Positions 34,654 through 45,047 of a stretch of 64,000 bases of DNA are shown here, piece after piece. The stretch comes from Legionella erythra. GTDB lineage: Bacteria > Pseudomonadota > Gammaproteobacteria > Legionellales > Legionellaceae. The translations under genes and the position numbers were made by a program. The notes beneath the pieces are model-generated. The model had not been told where the DNA came from and did no database searches. It was given only the letters and a program-made list of their open reading frames with translations. The stretch's first letter is position 1, and each line of letters begins with the position of its first letter. The stretch spans positions 59,539 to 123,538 of the forward strand of contig NZ_LNYA01000003.1 of assembly GCF_001467615.1 (NCBI RefSeq). The letters are read 5' to 3'.

Positions 34654-35367
34654 TCAATGGTTTTGACAATAATGAACATTGTGTTGGATTAAAAACCTTT
34701 GGGCCAACAACGGCGTGTGCTGGAGCAGGTGATGAAAATAAGCACGCGTATAGCCTTGAGGGCAAACGGGACAGGTGCATCCCGTCGAGAGCGCCGTAAA
34801 ATCCTGGCTATATTGATTATCAAGCAGGTTGATTGCCTGGCCCTGATCATAGATACGGCCCTGCATGGCATCTTCCGCTGGAAAGTCAGCTTCAATCAGT
34901 CCGGCCTTGCTTTTATCTGCCAGAAAATCAGCCAAGCGGTTTTGATAATGATAACTCCCCTCCTCAACCGACAACAATCGAATGCCCTGCCATTCGGGCT
35001 GAAGGAATTGGCACTGGTTTTTAAGGCTTTGAGACAGCACGATATAATCCGGCTTCAAAGCAAGCATTAATGCGATAATGGCCGGCGCATCCATCTCGAT
35101 TATTTCCCCATCATACTGTGATCGCACGCGATAAAGCCCGGCCTTATTTTCATGAAGGGTGGATGCATTGAGCACCAGTTCCCCAGACCAGGGGTAATAA
35201 CTTTTTAAATTGCCCTGGGACTTTAAAAAATCCAGACCGGGTTTCATCAAGAGCGCATCAAGGTACAAAGCCCCCAAGGTGATGCCGGCTTGCTGCCAGT
35301 TGTTCAATGTTAGGCAGCTGCCGGCATGGGATGTTAAAACAGGGACTAAGCGAGCGGTATTCGTCAT
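34654..35367 (-). CDS. Shortened relative of tRNA-guanine transglycosylase
   Basis: A 237-aa protein in the position normally held by tgt, 15 bp after queA. Its C-terminus carries the TGT zinc site CTCPVC followed by YTRAYFHHLL and a closing His (QHNVHY). The N-terminal half matches only in outline. The GGFQVFSL and DCVxPTRxARHG segments, which hold base-recognition and catalytic residues, are absent, and it is about 130 residues shorter than TGT. It is therefore probably not a catalytic base-exchange enzyme, perhaps an accessory or degenerate paralogue. The frame is intact. Confidence 0.75.
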   Translation of the reverse strand: MTNTARLVPVLTSHAGSCLTLNNWQQAGITLGALYLDALLMKPGLDFLKSQGNLKSYYPWSGELVLNASTLHENKAGLYRVRSQYDGEIIEMDAPAIIALMLALKPDYIVLSQSLKNQCQFLQPEWQGIRLLSVEEGSYHYQNRLADFLADKSKAGLIEADFPAEDAMQGRIYDQGQAINLLDNQYSQDFTALSTGCTCPVCPQGYTRAYFHHLLQHTPLLAQRFLIQHNVHYCQNH

Positions 35368-35382
35368 AGGGAATCTCGATAA

Positions 35383-36396
35383 TTAGAGCAATAAAGTGGC
35401 ATCACCATAACTGAAAAAGCGATAACGCCTGGCAATGGCCTCCTGATAAAGATCCATCGCGCGGCCATGGCCAATAAAAGCGGAAACCAGCATCAGTAAT
35501 GTCGACTCCGGTAAATGAAAATTGGTGATTAAGCCATCACAAACTTTAAACTCATAACCAGGGTAAATGAAAATATCCGTTTCCTTTACACAGGGTTGCA
35601 GCAGCCCATCTACCATGGCGCTTTCGAGGCTACGAAGCGCGGTGGTGCCAACAGCAATCACCCGCTTACCGGCCGCACGCGTGCTGTTTACCGCCGCGGC
35701 CAGTTCCTCGCTGATAGTCAATTGTTCACTGTGCATTTTGTGGTCTTCAATGACGTCACAGCGAACCGGCCTGAATGTTCCAGCCCCGACATGCAGGGTC
35801 GAATAAGCAATACGCACTCCTTTTTGCTGAAGCGTGGCCATCAAGGGCTCGTCGAAATGCAAACCAGCCGTTGGCGCTGCCACCGACCCCTTATGCAAGG
35901 CATAAACGGTTTGATAGCGCTCAAAATCGGCTTTTTCATCATGACGGGCAATGTAAGGAGGCAAGGGGATATGGCCAATGTCAGCGAGCATGGTTTCCAA
36001 ATCACCAAGCGCCTGACAATGGTACAAATCATCCAGCTTGGCAAGAATCTGAACCTGCCACCCGTTAGCCAAATCAATGATCATCTCCGCTTTTGGCGTT
36101 TTGCTGGCTTTGATGTGGGCTAAAAACTGGTTATCCGGTTTAAGGCGCTCGATAAGAAACTCCACCTGACCGCCGCTCGGCTTTCGCCCGAAAAAGCGTG
36201 CGGGAATGACTTTGCTGTTATTCATCACCAACAAATCCCCCTCATTTAAAAAGTCAGGTAATTGTTTAAATTGTTGATGATGGTACTGCTCATCCCCGCG
36301 ATGATAAACCAATAGGCGGGAATCACTTCGCCCGGGCAGAGGATATTGCGCAATCAATTCTTCAGGTAAGTCGAAATAAAAATCGTGTTTGTACAT
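35383..36396 (-). CDS. queA: tRNA preQ1(34) S-adenosylmethionine ribosyltransferase-isomerase
   Basis: A 337-aa enzyme, usual length. It transfers and isomerises the ribosyl group of SAM onto preQ1 at the wobble base of tRNA. Seen by FYFDLPEELIAQYPLPGRSDSRLL at the start (broken up here in the family pattern), GSVAAPTAGLHF, and HVGAGTFRPVR. First gene of the run to secF. Confidence 0.96.
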   Translation of the reverse strand: MYKHDFYFDLPEELIAQYPLPGRSDSRLLVYHRGDEQYHHQQFKQLPDFLNEGDLLVMNNSKVIPARFFGRKPSGGQVEFLIERLKPDNQFLAHIKASKTPKAEMIIDLANGWQVQILAKLDDLYHCQALGDLETMLADIGHIPLPPYIARHDEKADFERYQTVYALHKGSVAAPTAGLHFDEPLMATLQQKGVRIAYSTLHVGAGTFRPVRCDVIEDHKMHSEQLTISEELAAAVNSTRAAGKRVIAVGTTALRSLESAMVDGLLQPCVKETDIFIYPGYEFKVCDGLITNFHLPESTLLMLVSAFIGHGRAMDLYQEAIARRYRFFSYGDATLLL

Positions 36397-36532
36397 TAGT
36401 CAACCTGTCAAGCAAATTGGCGCTATTATACTGCGACTCGCACAGGATGTGCATAGTCACAAGTAAGAAAACCGGCATTAGCCCATTAAATTATGATACG
36501 ATAGCCCCTCTTTGTATTGATTTGATGTGGCT

Positions 36533-38374
36533 ATGTTAACCCTGCGGCAAATTACCCTGTCTCGCGGCAATAAAGTGCTCTTGCAAAATGCCAGCGTAAC
36601 CCTTTATGAAAAACAGAAAGTTGGTCTTGTGGGCAATAACGGCTGCGGCAAATCCAGCCTGTTTGCTTTACTCCTTGGTCAGCTTGGTCATGACCACGGC
36701 GAATGGTTCCTTAATCCCGATACGCGCATCAGCCATTTGTCGCAGCAAATTCCAGACAGTACAGACGCTGCTCTTGATTTTGTATTGGCAGGAGACGAAG
36801 ACTACCTCAACCTCCAGAGGCAATTGCAGGAGGCCGAAAACACCGGCGACCATGAAGCAGTCCTTCATTGCCATACCCGCCTGAATGAAACCGGCGGCTA
36901 CAGCAAACCGGCTCAGGCCGCAGCCATTATGTCAGGTTTGGGCTTTAAACCTTCTGAACAAAATAACCCCGTTAACAGTTTTTCCGGTGGTTGGCGCATG
37001 CGTTTGTCATTGGCCCGCTGCCTCATGAAACCAGCGGATTTACTGTTGCTCGACGAACCTACCAACCACTTGGACATGGAGGCCATTTTCTGGCTCGAGA
37101 AATGGTTAAAACAGTCACCCAGCAGTATATTGCTGATTTCACATGACCGCGAATTCCTCGATGCCTTTGTCAGTCATATTCTGCACATTGAAAATCAGAG
37201 CCTGTCCCTTTACAGCGGCAATTATAGCCGCTTTGAGCAAACCCGGGCCCAACAACTGGCTTTGCAGCAGATTATGTTTGAAAAGCAACAGCAAAAAATC
37301 AGCCACATGATGGTGTATGTGAACCGCTTTCGAGCCAAAGCATCCAAAGCCAAACAGGCACAAAGCCGTCTTAACGCCATTGCCAAAATGGACATCGTCG
37401 CTCAGGCGCAGGTGGATTCACCTTTTTCGTTTGAATTTTATCCCTGCCCGCGTGCTGGCAATCCCTTGCTTAATTGCGTACAAGTGGCGGCAGGATACAA
37501 TTCAGACCAGCCCATCCTTAAGCGCTTGAATCTGATTTTGAACCCAGGCGATCGCATCGCCCTGCTTGGTCCGAACGGTGAAGGCAAATCAACCTTAATC
37601 AAGACATTAACCGGCAGTCTGCCGGTGCTGGCGGGTGACATTCATCGCTCACCGCATTTGAAAATTGGCTATTATGCCCAGCATCAATTGGAAGAACTGG
37701 ACGACAAGGCGAGTCCGCTGCAGACTATCCAGGCTCTGTCACCGGAGGCACGGGAACAAAGCATTCGTGATTACCTGGGCGGCTTTAATTTCATCGGTGA
37801 CATGGCGGTCAACCCCATTACCCACTTCTCAGGCGGTGAAAAGGCAAGGCTTGCTCTAGCCAAACTAGTCTGGCAAAAACCCAATCTGCTTCTATTGGAT
37901 GAGCCAACCAACCACCTGGATTTAGGCATGCGGGCTGCCATCGAAATAGCCTTGCAAAGTTATGAAGGTGCGTTGATTCTGATTTCCCATGATCGCCACC
38001 TGCTGAAAACCACAGTGGATGATTTTTATTTGGTTTATCAACATCAGGTGCAGGCTTTTAAAGGCGATTTAGACGATTATTATCAGTGGTTGCAGACGAA
38101 AGACAGTCAAAAAGAAACATCATCCACGAATAACGCCAACCAATACAAAGAAAAGCGCAGTTTGCAAAACCGCATGAAAAAGCTGGAACAATTGATTGAA
38201 GGCTGCCAAACCCAATTAGCTGCCCTGGAACAGGCGCTGGCGGATGGGGCGTTATATGAGTCTAAGCAACAACATCAATTAAACAAGCTATTGGCTGAAC
38301 AACATCAACAGCGGGAAGCATTGGCTCAGGCTGAAGAAGAATGGTTGGCCATCGTCAGTTCACTGGAGGAATGA
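36533..38374 (+). CDS. ABC-F family ATPase, YheS-like
   Basis: A 613-aa soluble protein with two ABC domains: Walker A GNNGCGKSS and GPNGEGKST, signatures FSGGWRMRLSLA and FSGGEKARLALA, and Walker B LLLLDEPTNHLD in both. The linker between them is the helical ABC-F arm, and the C-terminus is coiled coil (residues about 530-610). Family members act on stalled or idle ribosomes. It most resembles YheS. Start at ATG 36533; a GTG two codons earlier is possible. Confidence 0.9.
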   Translation: MLTLRQITLSRGNKVLLQNASVTLYEKQKVGLVGNNGCGKSSLFALLLGQLGHDHGEWFLNPDTRISHLSQQIPDSTDAALDFVLAGDEDYLNLQRQLQEAENTGDHEAVLHCHTRLNETGGYSKPAQAAAIMSGLGFKPSEQNNPVNSFSGGWRMRLSLARCLMKPADLLLLDEPTNHLDMEAIFWLEKWLKQSPSSILLISHDREFLDAFVSHILHIENQSLSLYSGNYSRFEQTRAQQLALQQIMFEKQQQKISHMMVYVNRFRAKASKAKQAQSRLNAIAKMDIVAQAQVDSPFSFEFYPCPRAGNPLLNCVQVAAGYNSDQPILKRLNLILNPGDRIALLGPNGEGKSTLIKTLTGSLPVLAGDIHRSPHLKIGYYAQHQLEELDDKASPLQTIQALSPEAREQSIRDYLGGFNFIGDMAVNPITHFSGGEKARLALAKLVWQKPNLLLLDEPTNHLDLGMRAAIEIALQSYEGALILISHDRHLLKTTVDDFYLVYQHQVQAFKGDLDDYYQWLQTKDSQKETSSTNNANQYKEKRSLQNRMKKLEQLIEGCQTQLAALEQALADGALYESKQQHQLNKLLAEQHQQREALAQAEEEWLAIVSSLEE

Positions 38375-38392
38375 GGCCCTGAATCAGGGCCT
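38374..38392. terminator. Bidirectional hairpin between the ABC-F gene and rnc
   Basis: AGGCCCTG-AAT-CAGGGCCT, an 8-bp perfect stem with 3-nt loop, spans the facing stop codons of the two genes. Confidence 0.6.
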
Positions 38393-39067
38393 GTGTTTCA
38401 ACTGTTGTAACAATAACTGCGCCGCAATCTGCTCGGCTTTACGCCGGCTTGCGCCGACCCCCTGGGTTACCGCCTTGACCCCTTGCACTTTGCAGGTGAT
38501 ATAAAAAACCTGATCATGCTCCTCGCCTTCGGTTTTCTCAAGGAGGTATTCTGGAAGCGGCATTTTCTGTGATTGAAGATATTCCTGCAACAGCGTTTTT
38601 GCGTCTTTTAAATTGTCATGCAGGCTGTCGTCCTGTAAGCGGCTTTTAAACAGGTGATGGATCATCTGGCGGCTGGCCTCAATACCGCCATCGAGGTAGA
38701 CTGCGGCAATCAGTGCTTCCAGGGCATCGGCTAAGGTCGATGCTCGTCTGAAACCGCCGCTTTTCAATTCGCCCTGCCCCAGATAAAGGTAGTCGCCAAG
38801 CTCAAGTTCCATGGCAATTTCAGCCAGCATTTCACCTTTAACCAGGAAGGCGCGAAGGCGGCTCAGTTTGCCTTCGCTGTAGTCAGGAAATAACTGAAAC
38901 AACGCATGGGCAATTATAAAGCTAAGAATGGAATCGCCAAGAAACTCATAGCGTTCGTTGTTTTCACTGCCCATGCTGCAGTGGGTTAACGCCCGCTTTA
39001 AATGGTTCAGGTCTTTAAATTGATAACCCAGGCGCCGGCAAAGGCGCTGTAAATCATTTTTTACCAA
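38384..39067 (-). CDS. rnc: Ribonuclease III
   Basis: A 227-aa double-strand RNA endonuclease. The catalytic domain has the signature NERYEFLGDSIL (about residue 35) and the acidic LADALEALIAAVYLDGG. The C-terminal dsRNA-binding domain has GVGASRRKAEQIAA. I take the TTG at 39067 as start, with GAGG six bases upstream, giving a normal N-terminus; the ORF's first start at 39091 adds eight residues. Last gene of the lepA-lepB-DUF4845-rnc run; the usual next gene era is absent here. Confidence 0.94.
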   Translation of the reverse strand: MVKNDLQRLCRRLGYQFKDLNHLKRALTHCSMGSENNERYEFLGDSILSFIIAHALFQLFPDYSEGKLSRLRAFLVKGEMLAEIAMELELGDYLYLGQGELKSGGFRRASTLADALEALIAAVYLDGGIEASRQMIHHLFKSRLQDDSLHDNLKDAKTLLQEYLQSQKMPLPEYLLEKTEGEEHDQVFYITCKVQGVKAVTQGVGASRRKAEQIAAQLLLQQLKHRP

Positions 39068-39443
39068 TATTAACCTCTTTGGTCTCGTCAAAATTAAACA
39101 TCAGGCTGATGTTATAAAACAAAGGCCTGACCACGGTATATTTGACGTTAATATTAAAATTGCCCTGGCCATCGGGGACAATATTGACTTCATCCAGTTT
39201 AATCTCATCCAATCCGTTGATAGTAAACTGATTGGCCAGACGCTTGCGTAAAACCATTGCATTCGCTGCTGTATCGGTGCTGAACTCAGCTGCATCAATG
39301 TTTTCAAGGGCACTGATTGAACGTTTAACCTCAAAATGCTGAATGTAGACCGGAACGACTCGCATGATGACAAGACCGGCGATACAAACGACAATAACCG
39401 TGAACAACATACCGATTAACGTGATTCCCTGTTGTTTACGCAT
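39054..39443 (-). CDS. DUF4845 protein
   Basis: A 129-aa protein with an N-terminal transmembrane or pilin-like helix (ITLIGMLFTVIVVCIAGLVI) and a periplasmic domain. The family is typically encoded between lepB and rnc, as here. Function unknown. Its end overlaps rnc by 14 bp. Confidence 0.85.
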   Translation of the reverse strand: MRKQQGITLIGMLFTVIVVCIAGLVIMRVVPVYIQHFEVKRSISALENIDAAEFSTDTAANAMVLRKRLANQFTINGLDEIKLDEVNIVPDGQGNFNINVKYTVVRPLFYNISLMFNFDETKEVNIGKK

Positions 39444-39460
39444 CCTGATTCCTTCCCTGA

Positions 39461-40216
39461 TTAATGAATAAAACGCCCTATTTTAGACCAACGCAGACTA
39501 TCAGTTTTGCCATTCCAGCTCATCCAGACAAAAAAAGCTTTGCCGCGCAAGTATTGGTCTTCAACAAATCCCCAGAACCGACTATCCGCACTGTCGTCAC
39601 GGTTATCGCCCATCATAAAATAATAACCCGGCGGCACTTCAATTTCAAAATCCGACGCCGGGATATCGGGTCGCACATAGATATCATGTTCAACACCGTT
39701 TAAATTCTCACTGTACCGCGCCACCGCCTTACCAGAACTTTCATCCGTCGTATACTCAATAAATTTTTGTTTGGCTTCCTGACCATTGATAGTCAGTACT
39801 TTATTCCGGTAGCTGATTTTATCGCCGGGTACACCAATAACCCGTTTAATATAATCATAGCCTGGATTTGGCGGCCAGCGAAAAACGGCAATTTCTCCGG
39901 TTTTGGGATTGGCGATAGGGATAATTTTCTTTTCCCATACCGGCAAACGAATGCCATAGGCAAATTTATTCACTGCCAGAAAATCCCCAACCAGCAAGGT
40001 CGGCTCGAGCGATCCCGAAGGAATGCGAAAGGGCTCAATCAAAAAGGAACGCAAAAGCAAGACCAGAAAAAACACAGGAAAAAAGGAACGGGAATACTCG
40101 ATAATCTTTCCGGGTTGTTCATCCGGCTCACGTTTTTTTGCCCAAAAAAGAATATCCAGTAAATAGATAAACCCTGATACAGCCGATAAAACGACTAACA
40201 ATAAAGCAAAATTCAT
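39461..40216 (-). CDS. lepB: Signal peptidase I
   Basis: A 251-aa membrane peptidase that removes Sec signal peptides. Two N-terminal helices are followed by the Ser box (IPSGSLEPTLLVGD, with Leu in place of the common Met after the catalytic Ser), the Lys box (YIKRVIGVPGD) and box E (GDNRDDSADSRFWG). Follows lepA by 41 bp. Confidence 0.96.
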   Translation of the reverse strand: MNFALLLVVLSAVSGFIYLLDILFWAKKREPDEQPGKIIEYSRSFFPVFFLVLLLRSFLIEPFRIPSGSLEPTLLVGDFLAVNKFAYGIRLPVWEKKIIPIANPKTGEIAVFRWPPNPGYDYIKRVIGVPGDKISYRNKVLTINGQEAKQKFIEYTTDESSGKAVARYSENLNGVEHDIYVRPDIPASDFEIEVPPGYYFMMGDNRDDSADSRFWGFVEDQYLRGKAFFVWMSWNGKTDSLRWSKIGRFIH

Positions 40217-40257
40217 GTTGTATCCTATAGAATCAATAAGGGCTTAGAGGCCTTGGG

Positions 40258-42063
40258 TTATTTTTTTCTGTCGGTTTGAAACACGGCCATAAATGCCTCC
40301 TGCGGTATTTCCACGTGGCCTACCTGTTTCATACGCTTTTTACCGGCCTTTTGTTTCTCCAGCAGTTTACGCTTACGGGTGACGTCACCGCCATAGCATT
40401 TGGCCGTTACGTTTTTACGCAGCGCTTTGACCGTCTGGCGGGCAATGATGTGATTGCCCAGGGCGGCTTGAATAGCGACATCAAACATCTGACGGGGAAT
40501 GAGTTCCCGCATTTTCTCAACCAGGGCTTTGCCGCGGTTATAGGCGGCATCGCGATGGACAATCACGGCCAATGCATCGACTTTTTCACTGTTAATGAGC
40601 ACATCCATCTTAACCATGTCCGCCTCATCAAAACGCAGAAAATTATAATCAAGCGATGCATAACCACGGCTGACTGACTTTAATTTGTCGAAGAAGTCAG
40701 ACACGACTTCGCTCATGGGTAAATCATAGGTTACTGACACCTGACGGCCGCTGTACATCATATTGATCTGCACACCGCGGCGTTCGACGCAAAGCGTGAT
40801 AATCTGACCGAGGTAATCCTGAGGAACTAAAATATTGGCGCGGACAATCGGCTCAAACATTTGTTTGATTTGCTGCGTCGGCGGCAATTGCGACGGGTTG
40901 TCAATCATGACCGTCTCGCCTTTTGTGGTAACCACTTTATAGACCACCGTGGGTGCTGTTGAAATCAAATCAAGGTTGTATTCCCGCTCCAGACGCTCCT
41001 GAATGATTTCCATATGCAGCATCCCTAAAAAGCCACAGCGAAAACCAAAGCCTAAGGCCTCTGAAGATTCGGGCTCATAAAACAGGGAGGCGTCATTGAG
41101 GCTTAATTTGGCCAAGGCTTCGCGGAACGCTTCGAAATCGTCGGCACTGATGGGGAAAAGGCCGGCATAGACCTGGGGTTTCACCCGTTGAAACCCGGGC
41201 AAAGGCGCCTGGGCAGGATTTTTTTCAAGCGTCAGGGTATCACCCACCGGTGCACCCTGAATGTCTTTAATACCCGCCACGACATAGCCGACTTCGCCAG
41301 CCTGCAAAGCATCCTGTTTTGTGCGTTTGGGCGTAAAGATGCCGACCTGGTCAATTTCATAAGTCCGGCCAGTCGAGATGACTTTCATCTTGTCGCCTTT
41401 GCGCATGGCGCCGTTGACAATACGCACCAGGGATACGACGCCCAGGTAACTGTCAAACCAGGAATCAATGATCAAGGCCTGGAGTGGGGCTTCAATCTCC
41501 CCTTCAGGCGGCGGTATACGCGCCACCAGCGCCTCAAGCACATCCTCGACACCAAGCCCGCTTTTTGCACTGGCGCGAATAGCGTCGTGAGCTTCAAGGC
41601 CAATGATGTCTTCGATTTCAGCAATAACCCGCTCAGGCTCAGCCTGCGGCAAATCAATTTTGTTCAGTACAGGAAGCACTTCCAGTTCCTGATCAATGGC
41701 GGTGTAACAGACTGCTACCGTCTGGGCTTCCACGCCCTGAGCCGCATCAACAACCAGGATAGCGCCTTCGCAGGCTGCCAGCGAGCGGGACACTTCGTAG
41801 CTGAAATCCACATGCCCGGGTGTATCAATAAAATTCAAGAGGTAGGTTTTGCCATCGCGCGCCTTGTAATTTAAGGAAACGCTTTGTGCCTTGATGGTAA
41901 TACCACGTTCCCTCTCGATATCCATGGAATCAAGGACCTGATCCGCCATTTCCCTGTCGCTTAGGCCGCCGCAGAGTTGAATGAAGCGATCAGCCAAGGT
42001 GGATTTACCATGGTCAATATGGGCAATAATGGAAAAATTGCGGATTCGAGTTAAGTCGCTCAA
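40258..42063 (-). CDS. lepA: Elongation factor 4 (LepA)
   Basis: A 601-aa translational GTPase. G motifs [21 protein letters not shown] and NKIDLP are present, and the unique C-terminal domain ends with [19 protein letters not shown]. It back-translocates or remodels stalled ribosomes. Heads the operon with lepB, DUF4845 and rnc. Confidence 0.97.
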   Translation of the reverse strand: MSDLTRIRNFSIIAHIDHGKSTLADRFIQLCGGLSDREMADQVLDSMDIERERGITIKAQSVSLNYKARDGKTYLLNFIDTPGHVDFSYEVSRSLAACEGAILVVDAAQGVEAQTVAVCYTAIDQELEVLPVLNKIDLPQAEPERVIAEIEDIIGLEAHDAIRASAKSGLGVEDVLEALVARIPPPEGEIEAPLQALIIDSWFDSYLGVVSLVRIVNGAMRKGDKMKVISTGRTYEIDQVGIFTPKRTKQDALQAGEVGYVVAGIKDIQGAPVGDTLTLEKNPAQAPLPGFQRVKPQVYAGLFPISADDFEAFREALAKLSLNDASLFYEPESSEALGFGFRCGFLGMLHMEIIQERLEREYNLDLISTAPTVVYKVVTTKGETVMIDNPSQLPPTQQIKQMFEPIVRANILVPQDYLGQIITLCVERRGVQINMMYSGRQVSVTYDLPMSEVVSDFFDKLKSVSRGYASLDYNFLRFDEADMVKMDVLINSEKVDALAVIVHRDAAYNRGKALVEKMRELIPRQMFDVAIQAALGNHIIARQTVKALRKNVTAKCYGGDVTRKRKLLEKQKAGKKRMKQVGHVEIPQEAFMAVFQTDRKK

Positions 42064-42340
42064 GTGAAAAACCTGTTTATAAAAGGGGTCATTTTAGCTC
42101 AATAATCCGTCGGCAGAAAGTCTCTCAAGCCATGTATTGCCCTAATTCCCTAAGAAAAAAATGCTGTGATTGCAAAATTTTGCAAAAATAGCGATGATCC
42201 ATGGAGTTTATGCTCGGTTTATACTGTTTACTGGCCAAGACAAAGGATTATTTTTAGTCAAATGTGACCAATTCAATTTGCTGTTGTTTTAAATTTTTAC
42301 TACAATCGGCTTTTTTGATCAAAACATAAAGGGATGCCCC

Positions 42341-43360
42341 ATGCGACGACTTGCTCTTTTCTGTCTTACTCTCCTGGCTCTGTTAACCCATGGCTTATCC
42401 TATGCCGATCGTGCGTTTACGCAACGCCAAGACGTTCAAAAATTCATCAACACCATGGTTAAACAACACCATTTTAACCGCCAGGAATTGACGGCCGTCC
42501 TGAATGAGGTGCAATTACAGCCGCAAATCATTAAGTCCATGGAAAAACCGTATGAGAAAAAAACCTGGGATGTTTACAAACAACTATTCCTGACGCCTCA
42601 GCGTCTACAGGGCGGCCTGGAATTCTGGAAAGCCAATCAGGCCACCCTCGCGAAAGCTGAAAAACAGTATGGTGTGCCAGCCCATATTATTGTTGCCATC
42701 ATCGGTGTGGAAACCCTGTATGGCAAAAATCAGGGCAATTACCGCGTCATCGATGCCCTGTCAACGCTAGCCTTCAATTACCCCAAGCGCTCAGGTTTCT
42801 TTACCAAGGAATTGGGCGAATTTTTGCTGTTATGCCGCGAACACCGCGTGAAACCCACCCAGTACATGGGTTCTTATGCCGGCGCCATGGGCAAACCGCA
42901 ATTTATGCCAAGCAGTTACCGTAACTTTGCGGTAGATTTCACTAACAACCCCCGAAAAGACTTAATGAACGATGACCAGGCGGTCATCGCCAGCATTGCT
43001 AATTATTTCCACAAACATGGCTGGAAAAATAATCAGGGCATTGCACAGCCGGCTCAAGTCAAGGGTTATGGCATCAAGCGCATCAATACCAATTACCGAA
43101 GCGCCGTTTACAGCATGCGGCAATTGGCCGCTGCCGGGGTAAAGCCATTGACGGCCGCACTCAATCAACCGCAGAAAGTCGGTTTAATTGAATTAACCAC
43201 ACAAACTGGCCGCGAGTATTGGCTGGCTTATCCGAATTTCTATGTCATAACCCGCTACAACTCCAGTCCGCAATATGCACTGGCTGTGTATTTGCTGTCG
43301 CAGCAATTAAAAGCACAGTGGACAGCGAGTCAAACGGGTAAACAATTTGCCTATGCCTGA
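42341..43360 (+). CDS. mltB: Lytic murein transglycosylase B
   Basis: A 339-aa exported enzyme with an N-terminal signal peptide (LALFCLTLLALLTHGLSYA). The catalytic Glu lies in IIGVETLYGKN (about residue 127), with the family segments YAGAMGKPQFMPSSYRNFAVD and IANYFHKHGW. Cleaves peptidoglycan to 1,6-anhydro-muropeptides. No lipobox is present, so probably a soluble periplasmic form. AAGGGATG precedes the ATG. Upstream of lspL by 65 bp. Confidence 0.93.
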   Translation: MRRLALFCLTLLALLTHGLSYADRAFTQRQDVQKFINTMVKQHHFNRQELTAVLNEVQLQPQIIKSMEKPYEKKTWDVYKQLFLTPQRLQGGLEFWKANQATLAKAEKQYGVPAHIIVAIIGVETLYGKNQGNYRVIDALSTLAFNYPKRSGFFTKELGEFLLLCREHRVKPTQYMGSYAGAMGKPQFMPSSYRNFAVDFTNNPRKDLMNDDQAVIASIANYFHKHGWKNNQGIAQPAQVKGYGIKRINTNYRSAVYSMRQLAAAGVKPLTAALNQPQKVGLIELTTQTGREYWLAYPNFYVITRYNSSPQYALAVYLLSQQLKAQWTASQTGKQFAYA

Positions 43361-43425
43361 AAAATCCGCGATGCTGTTGGTCTGTAGTCCGGCAATGGGC
43401 TGTACTTTTAAACAAGGATGTTAAC

Positions 43426-44565
43426 GTGGCGACCACCTTTATCTTTGCTGAGACGTTAACGGAAGAAACCTGTGTCAGTCTGGTTATCGAGCAGGATAAT
43501 CAACTCATTCAAGGCTGCGCTTCGCGGCGTTTTGAAGCCATTCGCCAACTGCAGACCGGCACAAAAACCATCGTGGTCCTTCCAGCAACACAGGTGACCT
43601 TCCATTCCGTGCAATTGCCCTGGCTTGGCGACAAAAAAGCCCGTGCGGCCCTGCCTTATGCCCTTGAGGATCAATTGGCGCAAAATGTTGAGGAATTGCA
43701 TGTTGCCTTTGATCGGCAATATTACAACGAAGGCCGTTACCTGGTGACAGTCAGCGCTAAATCATACCTTCAGAACATCATCCGGCGCCTTGAAGACAAC
43801 GGTATCGATTTTGATGTCCTGACCATCGATTGGTTTGCCTTAAATCCTCACGAGACCTGTGTTCTACCAGATTATCTATTGGTTCATAGCGACCATTTTT
43901 GCGGTGCCTTGACTCGGGATATACAAAATCTGCTTCCAAATGAGAGCGACCAAAAAACCTGGTTTTTCACCGACAGCCCGGCCAATCAGATTCCTGCCGA
44001 GGCCCTGGCCGCTGAAAAAGAATCCCGTATCTGGCTAGCCGAGCGTTTACTGAAAAACAAGCCCTTTGATCTCTGCCAGGGCCCCCTGACCCACGGCTCG
44101 GACAAAACCCGACTTAAATATTGGTTAATTGCCGCCGCGACCATGGTTCTCCTCTGGGTAAGCAGTCTTATCACGGTCAACTGGATTAAACTGCACGAAT
44201 TAAATAATAAAATGTCAGCCATCGACAGCCAGATTGCGGTGATTTACCGGCAGTTTTTCCCCGAAGCAAAACAGGTGATAAGCCCGCGTTCTCGAATCAC
44301 GCAGTATTTAAAAAGCAATCAGGGCATGCAGGATCAACCCTTCTTTGCCCTGCTCGATAAGCTGGCTAGAGCAGCCCAATCGACTAGTCAGATCGAGCAA
44401 TTACGATTTCAGAATAAATCCCTGCAGGTCAGCTTATCCACCAGCGATTTTGCAAGCCTTGAGGCCTTGCAAAACCGCTTAAAACGCGACAAAGTGACAG
44501 TAAAACAAAACCAGGCCTCGACGGTCGAGGGGAAAGTCGTCAGTACCTTGGAGCTTACTCTGTGA
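43426..44565 (+). CDS. lspL: Type II secretion protein L
   Basis: A 379-aa GspL-family protein. It has a cytoplasmic actin-like domain at the N-terminus (VVLPATQVTFHSVQLPW, KARAALPYALEDQLA), one transmembrane helix at about residues 230-250 (YWLIAAATMVLLWVSSLITV), and a periplasmic ferredoxin-like end. It links the GspE ATPase to the inner-membrane platform. GTG start with AAGGA seven bases upstream. In Legionella lspLM is a separate two-gene locus, as here. Confidence 0.88.
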   Translation: MATTFIFAETLTEETCVSLVIEQDNQLIQGCASRRFEAIRQLQTGTKTIVVLPATQVTFHSVQLPWLGDKKARAALPYALEDQLAQNVEELHVAFDRQYYNEGRYLVTVSAKSYLQNIIRRLEDNGIDFDVLTIDWFALNPHETCVLPDYLLVHSDHFCGALTRDIQNLLPNESDQKTWFFTDSPANQIPAEALAAEKESRIWLAERLLKNKPFDLCQGPLTHGSDKTRLKYWLIAAATMVLLWVSSLITVNWIKLHELNNKMSAIDSQIAVIYRQFFPEAKQVISPRSRITQYLKSNQGMQDQPFFALLDKLARAAQSTSQIEQLRFQNKSLQVSLSTSDFASLEALQNRLKRDKVTVKQNQASTVEGKVVSTLELTL

Positions 44566-45032
44566 TTGCTTATTGGCAGAATTTAAATGATCGTGAACGC
44601 TGGATGGTGGGGATTGCCGCCTTAGCCGTCGTGGTGTATGGGTTTTATTTATTCATCTACTCCCCATTGACCTCGGCAGTCAACACCCGCACCCAGCAAT
44701 TAGAAGAAAAAAGCGAAACCCTGGTGTGGATGCAGGGGCTTAAACGGCAAAGTGGGCAACATCGGCCGCCACAAGCCATCGATAACAGCAAATTATTGTC
44801 AGTCATTGCCTCGCAATTAAGCAGCAAACCATTCAGTCCCTTCCCCTACCAGCTTGAACAAACAGGCGTTGGAGATATTCAACTGAGTTTTGAACAGGTC
44901 CCTTATGCGGCCATCCTGCGCTGGCTCTGGGCGTTAAACAATGATTACAGCGTAACGCTCAAACAAATCCGTATGGATAAAACGAATACACCTGGTGTGG
45001 TTAAGTTGATGGTCCTGTTGGCGGCCGCTTAA
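44562..45032 (+). CDS. lspM: Type II secretion protein M
   Basis: A 156-aa GspM-family protein: one N-terminal transmembrane helix (WMVGIAALAVVVYGFYLFIY), then coiled coil and a small periplasmic domain (LSFEQVPYAAILRWLWAL). It starts at a GTG overlapping the lspL stop (GTGA). It is the partner of LspL. Confidence 0.88.
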   Translation: MIAYWQNLNDRERWMVGIAALAVVVYGFYLFIYSPLTSAVNTRTQQLEEKSETLVWMQGLKRQSGQHRPPQAIDNSKLLSVIASQLSSKPFSPFPYQLEQTGVGDIQLSFEQVPYAAILRWLWALNNDYSVTLKQIRMDKTNTPGVVKLMVLLAAA

Positions 45033-45047
45033 AGCCTGAAAGGCGGC

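Noticed and set aside
35596-36123. 175-codon plus-strand ORF
   Set aside because: It is antisense to the well-conserved queA gene.
41188-41874. 228-codon plus-strand ORF
   Set aside because: It is antisense to lepA, whose motifs are complete.
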